A DNA stretch of 64,000 nucleotides, taken from positions 1 to 64,000 of the forward strand of contig NZ_JAEVHL010000004.1 of NCBI RefSeq assembly GCF_016803395.1, given 5' to 3'. Origin of the DNA: Micromonospora tarensis. GTDB taxonomy: Bacteria > Actinomycetota > Actinomycetes > Mycobacteriales > Micromonosporaceae. Positions within the stretch are counted from its first letter, which is position 1. The number at the start of each line of letters is the position of its first letter. Made by a program: the position numbers and the translations under genes. The notes beneath the pieces are model-generated. The model was not told where the DNA came from, did not search any database, and saw only the letters and a program-made list of their open reading frames with translations. Positions 55,440 through 64,000 of the stretch are shown piece after piece.

Positions 55440-58400
55440 CTATGCCTCGCCGAACTGCTCGACGAAGCGGGCAAGGGCCTCCTCGGGGATCAGCACCCCG
55501 TCGCACTGCGGAGGGCCGCCCACGTAGCCGTTGCTGCGCAGGACCTCCAGGTGGCGCTGGGCCCGCTGCGGGTCGGACGGTCCGGTCACCGGCCCGATGC
55601 CCTCCTGGGCGACGAGTACGTTGGACAACACCGAGCTGGTGATCTGGGTGATGCTGTAGGCGTCCGGCGTGTTGGCGGCGAACCACTCCACGCCCTCCTC
55701 GCCGGCCAGGTCGTACATGAGCGGCGGCCAACCGAAGATCTTCCGCATCGGGGTGGCGCACTCGATCACGTCGCCCTGGCCGAACAGCAGGTCCGCCTTC
55801 TCCTGGATCCGGGCCATCGCCACGTCCCGGTCGTAGCAGGGCGGGATCGAGTCGTCGACCAGCATGGTGCCGGGCCTGAGCTTGCCGATGTCGACGATGT
55901 CGGGGGCGTTGGTGTCCGCGCTGATCACGGTCGCCTCGTAGAACTTGTCCGGCAGCGACGAGGTGCCGCCGATGATCTCGATCTCGCCCTGGTAGCCGAG
56001 CACGTCGCGTACCTCGTCGGCGGCCTTGCGGAGCCGGCTCGGGATCCCGGCCGCGGGGCCGCGGGGGCTGTCCCCCGTCGCGGCGTACGGGTCGCAGAGG
56101 ACGAGCTTGCGGGGGTGCGGCAGGGTGCTCAGCAGCAGGTGCATGGACGCCTTACCCACCGAGCCGACGCCGAGGATGCCCAGCACCTCGTTCTCCATGC
56201 TGCGCCCGGTCATCTGCAGCATCCGCTCCACGTTGAGCACGACGGCAGCGGAGGTGGTGTCGTGGCCGCTGGTGACCGGCGGAAGGTCCTGGCGGCCCTC
56301 GACGGCCTCGGCGACCCCGCGAGCGTAGTTGGTCGCCGTCACCAGCAGTCCGCTCAGCGAGATGTTCTTCGCGCCGAGCCGGGTGCCCATCTCGACCCCA
56401 CTCATGATCGTCTCGACCAGTCGCTCCTGGTTGAGGTACAGCTCGGCGGTGTCGAGGCGCGGGATCATGATCGTGGCGATGCGGCCCAGGTTGGTGTCGA
56501 TGATGCCGCACAGGTGCGGGGCGTCCAGCTCCATCAGCCGGTGCGCGACGTCGCCGGGCTCGATGCCCGCCCGTTCGAACAGGCCCGCCGGCGTGGCCAG
56601 CACGCCGGCGCCGTCCACCTGCGGGATCTTGCCGGTCACGTAGAGCGTCAGCAGGTCGCGCCGCTCGGTGGTGACGCTGCCCTCGATGACCTCGGCGGCC
56701 TTCTCACCCTCGTCGGTCTGCTCGTCCTGGCCCGTGTCGTCGCCCTTGGTGAGCGCGGCCGACAGGTCGGCGATCGTGGGGTGGGCGAACAGGTACCGGA
56801 CCCCGAGCTGCTTGCCGACCGTGCCGGAGATCTTCGACACGAGGTTCACCGCCTGCAGCGAGTCGTCGCTGAGGTCGAAGAAGTTGTCGTGGACGCCCAC
56901 CCGGTCGAGTCCGAGCACGTCGCACCAGTGCTGACTCAGCTGCTCCTCCAGCGGAGTGCGGGGCGCGACGGCCCGCGGGCGGCGTCGAGCTCGGGAATGT
57001 TCGACTCGGCCAGGGCCTTGCGGTCGATCTTGCCGTTCGCGGTGAGCGGCAGGTCGTCGCGCAGGATCACCGTCTTGGGAACCATGTACTCGGGCAGCTT
57101 GTCCCGGATGAAGGTCCGCAGTTCGCCCGTCTCCGGCCGCTTGTCGCCGGCCGTGACCACGTACGCCACCAGGCGCTTGCTGTCGCTGTGGTCGTCCACG
57201 GCCAGCACGACCGCTTCGCGTACCGCCTCGTGCTCGTGGATGACGCTCTCGATCTCGCCGAGTTCGATCCGGTAGCCGCCGATTTTCACTTGGAAGTCCT
57301 CCCTACCGAGAATTTCGATGCTGCCGTCGGGAAGTCGCCGTCCGATGTCCCCGGTGCGGTACAGGCGCTCGCCGGTCCCTGGGTGGGTGATGAAGGCGGC
57401 GTCCGTCGCCTCCTTGTCGTGCCAGTAGCCGTCGGCCACGCCGGTGCCGCCGATGTAGAGGTCGCCCGGGACCCAGATCGGACGTACGTCGAGATCCCGG
57501 TCGAAGACGTGGACCTGCTGGTTGGCCAGCGGCTTGCCGTACGGGATGCTGGTCCAGGCCGGGTCCACGGCACCGATCTCGTACCCGATCGACCAGATCG
57601 AGGCCTCGGTCGCGCCGCCGAGGCTGATCACCTTCACGTCGGGCACCAGCCGGCGCAGCCGGTCCGGCAGGGTGACCGGGATCCAGTCCCCGCTGAGCAG
57701 CGCCAGCCGGAGCGAGCCGGGGATGTCCAGCCCGACGTTCTCGGCGTACTGGACCAGCAGGCTCATGAAGCCGGGGACGGAGTTCCAGACCGTGACGCGT
57801 CCCTGCCGCATCATGTCGAGCCAGTGCGCCGGGTCGCGCAGCCCGGAGTCGTCGGGCAGTACGAGCCGCGCGCCGGCGGCGAGCGTGCCGAACACGTCGT
57901 AGACCGAGAGGTCGAAGCCGAGCGAGGAGAGGCCGAACACGGCGTCGTCCGGGCCGACCTGGAACCGCTGGTTGATATCGGTGATCGTGTTGAGGGCGCT
58001 CCGGTGGGAGATCATCACGCCCTTCGGCACGCCAGTGGAGCCCGAGGTGTAGATGACGTACGCCAGGTCCTCCGGGCGTTGGACGGGTGCGAGGGGCGCT
58101 TCGGAAACCTCCTTCAGCAGCCGGGTGTCCACGGCCAGGCGGCGGATGTCGTCGGGCCAGTCGAGGCGCCGGTCGACGCCCTCCTGGGTGAGCACGATCC
58201 GCACGCCGGCGGCCCTGAGGATGCGGTGCAGCCGCTCGCGTGGCAGCGAGGCGTCCAGTGGCAGGTACGCCGCCCCGGACTTGAGCACCCCGAGCACCGC
58301 GGGTAGCTGCGCCCAGCCCTTGTCCATCACGACGGCTACCAGGGTGTTGGGACGTGCACCCTGGTCGCGTAGCCAGCGGGCGAGGCGGGTGGCGTGCCGG

Positions 58401-60079
58401 TCGAGTTCCCGGTAGGTGATCGTCCTGGCCGTCGACACGAGGGCCGGCTCGTCCGGCCGCTCGGCCGCCTGCGCCTCGAACGGCTCGTGCAGCAGTCCGG
58501 CGGGCACCGGCGTGGCGGTGTCGTTCGCCTCGGCCTGCAACGCCCGGTGCGCCACGGGCACGATGTGCCGTCGGCCGCGCTCCTCCCAGCCGCCCGGTTC
58601 CTCGGCGAGCCGGCGTACGTGCCGCACGAAGGCGTCAAGCATGTCCTCGGCGAGACCGGGTGGGAAGACCGAGTCCAGGACGTCCCAGGTGAACTCGAGT
58701 CCGCCCTGCCGCACGGCGCTGCGTACCTCCAGGTAGACCTGGGGGGTCTGGCTGACGCTGTAACCGAGTTCGCCGAGCCCCGACATGTCGACGCTGCTCA
58801 TCTCGACGCTGTTGAACACGACGTAGGTGTTGCGGCGCGGGGCACCGCCGTACGCCTTCGCCAGTTCGCGCATCACCTGGACCCCGCTGACGTAGCGGCA
58901 GTGCTGGAGGTCCTCGATGAGCTGCGCCTGGAGACGCCGGGCGCGTTCGAGGAAGGTGGCCCCGCCCGACGGGAGGACGCGCAGGTGGTTCGGCAGGGCG
59001 AAGCTGCCGATGATCGAGTTGACGTCGTCATGTACCGGCAGCCGGTCCCAGAACGGCGCGTTGATGCTGAATTCCTCGGTCTTGCTCCACAGCGCGGCAA
59101 CGTCGCAGAACGCGGTCAGCAGCGCGGCGCCGGGCATCAGGCCGGCCTCCTGCACCCGCGCCTTGAACCGGTTCCACGGCTCCGGTTCCAGGATCCGGGC
59201 GGTCAACGCCTTCGACACCGGTGCTCCGGTGCGGGCCACCTGGATGGGCAGCTCGGGCGGTGGGGGAAGCGTCGGCAGTCGCCGTCGCCAGTAGTCGAGG
59301 GCCCGCTCATAGATGGGCGACCCCGTCAACGCCGCCTTGGCCACCACGTAGTCGCGGGTGCTCAGCTCGATCGGCGGAAGTTCCTCGCCCACGTTGAGCT
59401 GTGAGAGTTCCCGCAGGATCTGCATCAGGCTCAGCGAGTCCGAGACCAGCAGGCTGAAGCCGTAGTGCAGTCGCGTGCGGTCGTCGTCCAACAGGGTCGC
59501 CCGGATCCGGAACAGCGGCCACTGGTCCCGGACGAACATCTCGCCCGGCATCTCGCGGCGGAACGTCTCGAGCCGTTCGGTCACCTCGGCGGCCGGTCGG
59601 CCGCGCAGGTCGAGCACCTCTATGTCGTATTCGGGTACCTCCGGCAGGATCTGGTTCTGCCCGTCGGGAAGCACGATGGCGCGCAGCATCGCGTGCCGGC
59701 GGATCAGGTGCCGCCAGGACTCGGTGAAGTGGTCCAGGTCGAGTCCGACGGTGTCGATCTCGATGTAGCCGTTGCCGGCCAGGTTGCCGATCTCGAACGC
59801 GTCGCGTCCACCGGCCCAGATGGCCTGCTGCATGTCGGTGAGCGGAAACGGTTCGTACAGCTTCTCCGGCGCCGGGACGATCTTCGGGATGGCCGTCGGG
59901 CGGTCCGCGGCGCGCTCCCGGACCAGGGTGAGCAGTTCGGCCTTGTTCTCCTTGAGCGCGGCGCGCAGTTCGTCGGTGAGGGCGTTCCTGGGGGCGCGGA
60001 CGCGGAGTTCGTCCCCGTCGGCCCAGAGCATCACGCCTCGCCGGGAGAGATCCGCGGCCAGTTCCTGCACGGTTCCCAT
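55440..60079 (-). CDS. NRPS: TubC docking-Cy-A(Cys)-PCP-reductase, split by an apparent frameshift
   Basis: Frame 1 (60079 to 56936) has a TubC-type docking domain (1-60, RRGVMLWADGDELRVRAP), a Cy domain (about 75-500; FPLTDMQQAIWAGG, SQTPQVYLEV; the Asp motif reads SLLVSDSLS), and an A domain (about 520-1030) with pocket D,L,Y,N,L,S,L,I,W,K, the cysteine code. It runs out in a nonsense tail. The next frame supplies TPLEEQLSQHWCDVLGLDRV and the PCP (FFDLSDDSLQAVNL), then a reductase of about 390 residues (LGILGVGSVGKASMHLLLS) resembling cyanobacterial long-chain acyl-ACP reductase. A base missing in the G run at 56960-56963 joins them into about 1545 aa. Confidence 0.85.
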
Positions 60080-60100
60080 CGCATACTCCTCCAGCTGATG

Positions 60101-63100
60101 TCAGAGAATTTCGAACTCTTCCCAGGCCGCTATGTCTGAGCCCGCGTCGGTCGGTGGCGCGGCACCGGCCGTGGTGCCCGCTTCGGCGTCGGCCAGCATT
60201 CGCTCGGCGAGTTGCCGCACGCTGGCGCCCTCGAGGGCGGCGGTCAGCGGCAGCGTGAGACCAAGCTCCACCTCGACCCGGCTCTTCATCCCGACCGCGA
60301 CCAGGGAATCCAGGCCGACCTCGGTGAGCGGCTGGTCGATGTCGAGCTGCTCGGGTTTCATCTCCAACGCCCGCGCGACCGCACCGTGCAGGTAGGACTC
60401 CAGCAGCTCGCGCCGATGCGCCGGGTCGGCGGCGAACAGCTCGTCGACGGTGAGGGGGCCGCGGGCGGCCTCGACGACGGCTGGTTCCGGTGCGGCGGCG
60501 GCCACCAGCTCGGAGATCAGCGGAGCCGGGGGCGCTGCCGCCGCCCAGCGCTGCCAGTCGACGAGCGCCGCGGCGACCTGCGGCGCGTCGACGCCGAGCA
60601 GCGGGCCCAGCCAGCTGATGCCGCTGGCCGGCGCGATGCCGCTCACCCCGGCGCGCTCGACGAACCGGCCGACGCCATCGGGCGTCACGGAGAGCCCGGT
60701 GTTCTCCCACGCGCCCCAGGCGATGCTCAGCGCCGGGCGGCCCTGCCCGCTCCGCAGCGCGGCGAGTGCGTCCAGGAAGGTGTTGGCCGCCGCATAGTTT
60801 CCCTGCCCCGGCGAGCCGACCAGCCCGGCGAGCGAGGAGAACAGCACGAAGAAGTCCAAGGCCAGGTCGGCCGTTGCGGTGTGCAGGTTCCACGACCCGG
60901 CGACCTTGGGTTCGAGGACGGTCAGCAGGCGCTGCGGATCGAGGGTGCGGAGGGTGGCATCGTCGAGGACACCGGCCGCGTGCACGACCCCCCGGAGCGG
61001 CGGCATCGATGTCGCCGCGTCGGTGAGGACCCGGGTGAGCGCCGACTCGTCGCTGACGTCGGCCCGCGCCACCCGGACCTCGACGCCCGCGTCGCGCAGC
61101 GTCCGCACCACCCGCCCGGCGTCGTCGCCAGGATCCCGGCGGCCGATCAGCAGGAGATGCCGTGCGCCGTGGTCCACCAGCCAGCGCGCCGTGAGCAGGC
61201 CCAGCGCACCGAGCCCGCCGGTGACGAGGTAGGTGCCGTCCGGGCGGACGGCCTCGGCGGGTACGGCCCGTGGCGCCGTCCGGCGGACCAGCCGCGCCAC
61301 GTGCCGGGTGTCGCCCCGGAGCGCGACCTGGGTCTCCGGGTCGTCCGCCCGCACCTCGTCAGCGATCCACCGCGCGACCGCCGGGTCCGGGGCGGGACCG
61401 AGGTCCACCAGGGTCGGCCGCAGCTCGGGGTGTTCGACGGCGGCGACCCGGCCGAGTCCCCAGACCGGCGCGTGGCGCACCGACGTGGCGGGCGCCGATC
61501 CGTCGATGCCGTGCACGCCGGCGGTCAGCAGCCACAGGCGCGCGTCCTCGCCCGCCGGTGCGCCCTCGGTCAGGGCCTGGATCAGGAGCAGCACGGTGAC
61601 GACGCCCCGCTGTTGCGCGGCGCGCAGCGGGTCCGGGTCGTCTCCCGTCGCCTCGTCAAGGCTCCACAGCTGGACCACACCCCGCAGCGCGCCCACCCGC
61701 CCGCGCGCCGCGTCGACCGCCCGGCGGATGTCGTCGCCGTGCCCGGGGCGGACCACGATCTGGTCGGGGTCAGAGTCGTCGAAGCCGGCGCCGGCGGTCA
61801 CCCGCACGGTCCGGTGCCCGTCCTCGCGGAGCCGGGTGGCCAGCGCGGCACCGACGCCGCGGTCGTCGACGAAGATCAGCCAGCCGCCGGTGCGCTGGGA
61901 CCGGCCGGCCGCGGCGCGGTCGCGGGGTTGCCAGCGCACCTGGTAGAGCGCCCGGTCGAGGGCGAGCGGCGCGGGCAGCCAGGCGTCGTTGTCGAGTCGT
62001 CTGATGTGGACGCCCTCGAGTACGGCGACTGTCGTTCCGGCGTCGTCGGTCAGTCGGATGTCTCCGACCACGCTGGCGTCGTGCTGCGTACGGATGCGGG
62101 CGTGGGCCCAGAGGCGGTCCTGATGACCGGTCCCGAGCGGTCGGGCGACCATGCGGTCGACCGCCAGCGGCACGTAGGGGCGCCGGTCGTCGGTCTCGAC
62201 GTCGAGGGCGGCGATCAGGGTGTGCAGGGCGGCGTCGAGGAACACCGGGTGGATGCCGTAGTCGCCCGTCTCGGCCGCCATCTCCGCCGGTGGGACGAGG
62301 GCGGCGAGGGCCTCCCGCTCACCCCGGGTCAGCTGGTCGACCGCCTGGAACGCCGGGCCGTACTCGAGCCCCCGCGCCCGCAGGATCCGGTAGAGGTCGG
62401 CCGGTTCGACCGGGTCCGGGCAGCGGGTGCGGGCGGCGGCCAGGTCCAGCGCCGGCAGGTCGGCCCCGTCCGACGCGCCGGCCGCGGCAGTGCCGGTGAG
62501 GTGCTGGGTCCACTCGGCGTCGTCCGCCGTCCGGGCGTACGCCCGGACGGTGGCGACGCCGTCCTCGGTGGCGGTCATCCGCAGCTGGACCGTGGCCGTG
62601 CCGGTGTCGTCGAGTGCGAGCATGCGGGGGAACTCGACAGCGGTGAGCACTGTGGACGTGGTGCCGAACAGCTGCGCGGCGGCCGCCCGGGTCATCTCGA
62701 GCCAGGCGGCACCGGGTAGCACGGCGACGCCCTGGACCCGGTGGTCGTCGAGGACGGTCTGGCCGGCCACGGTGAGGGTGCTGTCCCAGACGTGGCTGCC
62801 GGCTTCGCCGGCGAGCTGCAGGCGGGCACCGAGCAGCGGGTTGCCGCCGGCCTGACCGGACGGCCTCGGCTGGGTTGCCGTGGCGGGCAGCCAACAACGT
62901 TCACGCTGCCAGGGATAGCTGGGCAGCGGTACCGGCGGGCGGGCTTCGGGATGCAGCGCGGTCCAGGCCGGCTCGTAGCCGACGGCGTACAGGGCGGCGA
63001 GCGAGGTCAGCAGGACCTCCCGCGGTGGTTCGTCGCGACGCAACGACGGCACGAGCCTCAGCTGCCCCACACGGCTCTGCGCGTTCTGCGCGATCGCGGG

Positions 63101-64000
63101 CAGCAGGCCCGGGTGCGGCGACAGCTCGACGAACACGTCGTGGCTGTCGTCGAGGAGTCCGTCGACGGCCGCCGCGAAGAGCACCGGGTTGCGGATGTTC
63201 TCGGCCCAGTACCGGCCGTCGAGGGCGTCGGCGTCGACCGGGTGGCCGGTGACCGTGGAGTACATCGGCAGGTTCGGCGCGGACGGTCGCAGCTCGGTGA
63301 GGTGGCCGGCGAGCTCATCCACCAGGGGTTCCATCTGCGGGCTGTGCGAGGCGAAGTCGACCGACTGCAGGATCCGGACGAAGGTTCCGGCCCGCTGCAA
63401 CCGGGCCGTGACCTCCTCGACGGCGTCGGCGTCCCCGGAGATCACCGTCGAGGTGGGCGCGTTGACCGCCGCCACCGAGACGCGGTCGTCCAGGCCGTTG
63501 AGCTCGGCGCGGACGGCCTCGGCGGGCAGTTCGACGACGGCCATCCGGCCGCGGCCGGCGACCGTGCGGACGACCTGGCCGCGCCGGCAGATGACGCGGA
63601 CGGCGTCGGGCAGGCTGAGTACGCCGGCCAGGTGTGCCGCCGCCACCTCCCCCATGCTGTGGCCGACCACGGCGTCCGGCACGATGCCTCGGGACCTCCA
63701 CAGGTTGGCCAGCGCGACCTGGACGGCGAACAGGGCGGGTTGGCAGAAGTCGGCCTCGTCGAGGCGGCTCGTGTGCTCGTCGGCCCAGAGCTGGTCGAGC
63801 AGCGACCAGCCGGCCTCGGCCCGGATCAGGCGATCGCATTCGGTCAGGGTCGCCAGCAGCGCCGGCTCGTCGCGCAGCGTCGGGTCCAGTGGCCACCAGA
63901 CCGGGCCCTGTCCCGGGCAGACGAAGGCGACCCGGTGGTGACGGCGGCGGGCCGCGTCGCCGGAGACCATGCCAGGGCTGGGATCGCCGGCCAGGAAGGC
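60101..64000 (-). CDS. Type I PKS module, C-terminal part: AT-DH-KR-ACP (KS outside window)
   Basis: The frame is open to base 64000, so the KS lies beyond the edge. AT (about 10-320 from the Met at 63970): FVCPGQGPVWW, GHSMGEVAAAH, and VDFASHS, closer to the YASH of methylmalonyl-type than the HAFH of malonyl-type ATs. DH: HRVQGVAVLPG and DAALH. KR: TYLVTGGLGALG, VLDD (B-type sign), SSLAGLVGSPGQGNYAAAN. ACP: EVGLDSLVAVGM. No ER was seen. The product would be an alkene. The acidic tail SDIAAWEEFEIL fits a docking motif for the TubC domain of the NRPS that starts 21 bases later. Confidence 0.92.
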   Translation of the reverse strand, partial: AFLAGDPSPGMVSGDAARRRHHRVAFVCPGQGPVWWPLDPTLRDEPALLATLTECDRLIRAEAGWSLLDQLWADEHTSRLDEADFCQPALFAVQVALANLWRSRGIVPDAVVGHSMGEVAAAHLAGVLSLPDAVRVICRRGQVVRTVAGRGRMAVVELPAEAVRAELNGLDDRVSVAAVNAPTSTVISGDADAVEEVTARLQRAGTFVRILQSVDFASHSPQMEPLVDELAGHLTELRPSAPNLPMYSTVTGHPVDADALDGRYWAENIRNPVLFAAAVDGLLDDSHDVFVELSPHPGLLPAIAQNAQSRVGQLRLVPSLRRDEPPREVLLTSLAALYAVGYEPAWTALHPEARPPVPLPSYPWQRERCWLPATATQPRPSGQAGGNPLLGARLQLAGEAGSHVWDSTLTVAGQTVLDDHRVQGVAVLPGAAWLEMTRAAAAQLFGTTSTVLTAVEFPRMLALDDTGTATVQLRMTATEDGVATVRAYARTADDAEWTQHLTGTAAAGASDGADLPALDLAAARTRCPDPVEPADLYRILRARGLEYGPAFQAVDQLTRGEREALAALVPPAEMAAETGDYGIHPVFLDAALHTLIAALDVETDDRRPYVPLAVDRMVARPLGTGHQDRLWAHARIRTQHDASVVGDIRLTDDAGTTVAVLEGVHIRRLDNDAWLPAPLALDRALYQVRWQPRDRAAAGRSQRTGGWLIFVDDRGVGAALATRLREDGHRTVRVTAGAGFDDSDPDQIVVRPGHGDDIRRAVDAARGRVGALRGVVQLWSLDEATGDDPDPLRAAQQRGVVTVLLLIQALTEGAPAGEDARLWLLTAGVHGIDGSAPATSVRHAPVWGLGRVAAVEHPELRPTLVDLGPAPDPAVARWIADEVRADDPETQVALRGDTRHVARLVRRTAPRAVPAEAVRPDGTYLVTGGLGALGLLTARWLVDHGARHLLLIGRRDPGDDAGRVVRTLRDAGVEVRVARADVSDESALTRVLTDAATSMPPLRGVVHAAGVLDDATLRTLDPQRLLTVLEPKVAGSWNLHTATADLALDFFVLFSSLAGLVGSPGQGNYAAANTFLDALAALRSGQGRPALSIAWGAWENTGLSVTPDGVGRFVERAGVSGIAPASGISWLGPLLGVDAPQVAAALVDWQRWAAAAPPAPLISELVAAAAPEPAVVEAARGPLTVDELFAADPAHRRELLESYLHGAVARALEMKPEQLDIDQPLTEVGLDSLVAVGMKSRVEVELGLTLPLTAALEGASVRQLAERMLADAEAGTTAGAAPPTDAGSDIAAWEEFEIL

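Noticed and set aside
60212-62719. 835-codon open frame on the plus strand
   Set aside because: Antisense shadow of the PKS gene; the opposite strand encodes clear AT, DH, KR and ACP motifs.

Overview
The window is very GC-rich actinomycete DNA. Gene style (GTG starts, dense overlapping genes, secreted CBM13 enzymes, NRPS/PKS genes) suggests a filamentous actinobacterium, perhaps of the Micromonosporaceae. The genus is inferred from general resemblance and was not tested.

Layout. Positions 1-7.3 kb hold housekeeping and accessory genes: the tail of a GH3-like hydrolase, a GNAT, a HTH/Clp-N protein with a well-formed autoregulated-looking leaderless promoter, a macrolide-type glycosyltransferase, a DUF72 protein, a small secreted protein and a FUSC-type membrane protein. 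Positions 7.4-15.1 kb hold three secreted carbohydrate-active proteins: a beta-helix protein with CBM13, a GH3 with an inserted domain and a CBM6-like tail, and an SGNH esterase with CBM13. A DUF418 membrane protein follows at 15.3 kb.

From 16.5 kb to the right edge the window is almost entirely secondary metabolism, in four blocks. Block A (26.7 to 16.5 kb, minus strand) is a tightly coupled operon: an unrecognised 429-aa protein, a heme-oxygenase-like diiron protein, an MbtH-A-PCP fusion, a free C domain, two ABC exporter half-transporters and a PhyH-type Fe(II)/2-oxoglutarate oxygenase. Block B (27.3 to 34.8 kb, plus strand) reads away from it across a 680-bp divergent region: carrier protein, C-A-PCP, free A domain, C-PCP-TE. 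A small minus-strand pair (38.1 to 34.8 kb) adds a GNAT and a degenerate Cy-like domain joined to a cysteine-type A domain. Block C (38.4 to 48.8 kb, plus strand) is a run of tailoring or building-block genes: GcvT-like protein, P450 and ferredoxin, HIBADH-like dehydrogenase, GNAT, AMP-ligase, VOC protein, HpcH/HpaI aldolase, cupin, esterase, ACP and a free thioester reductase. Block D (64 to 50.4 kb, minus strand) is a PKS module (KS lies beyond the window; AT-DH-KR-ACP seen), then TubC-docking-Cy-A(Cys)-PCP-reductase, a type II thioesterase, two acyl-CoA dehydrogenases, a fatty acyl-AMP ligase and an ACP. A degenerate integrase-like gene and a beta-propeller gene lie between blocks C and D.

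How they may work together (inference): in block D the FAAL loads a fatty acid onto the free ACP, the dehydrogenases desaturate it (as with the ramoplanin/enduracidin starter genes), the PKS extends it, cysteine is condensed and cyclised to a thiazoline, and an acyl-ACP-reductase-like domain releases the chain. Blocks A and B look like a short peptide assembly line with export and hydroxylation. Block C contains the parts of a carboxylic acid reductase on three separate genes (AMP-ligase, ACP, thioester reductase). Whether this is one cluster or two adjacent ones cannot be decided here. No transcriptional regulator was recognised between 16.5 and 64 kb.

Six genes are interrupted by what look like single missing bases (near 6720, 14055, 19098, 40936, 51231 and 56962). 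The uniform direction suggests sequencing or assembly errors more than real gene decay.
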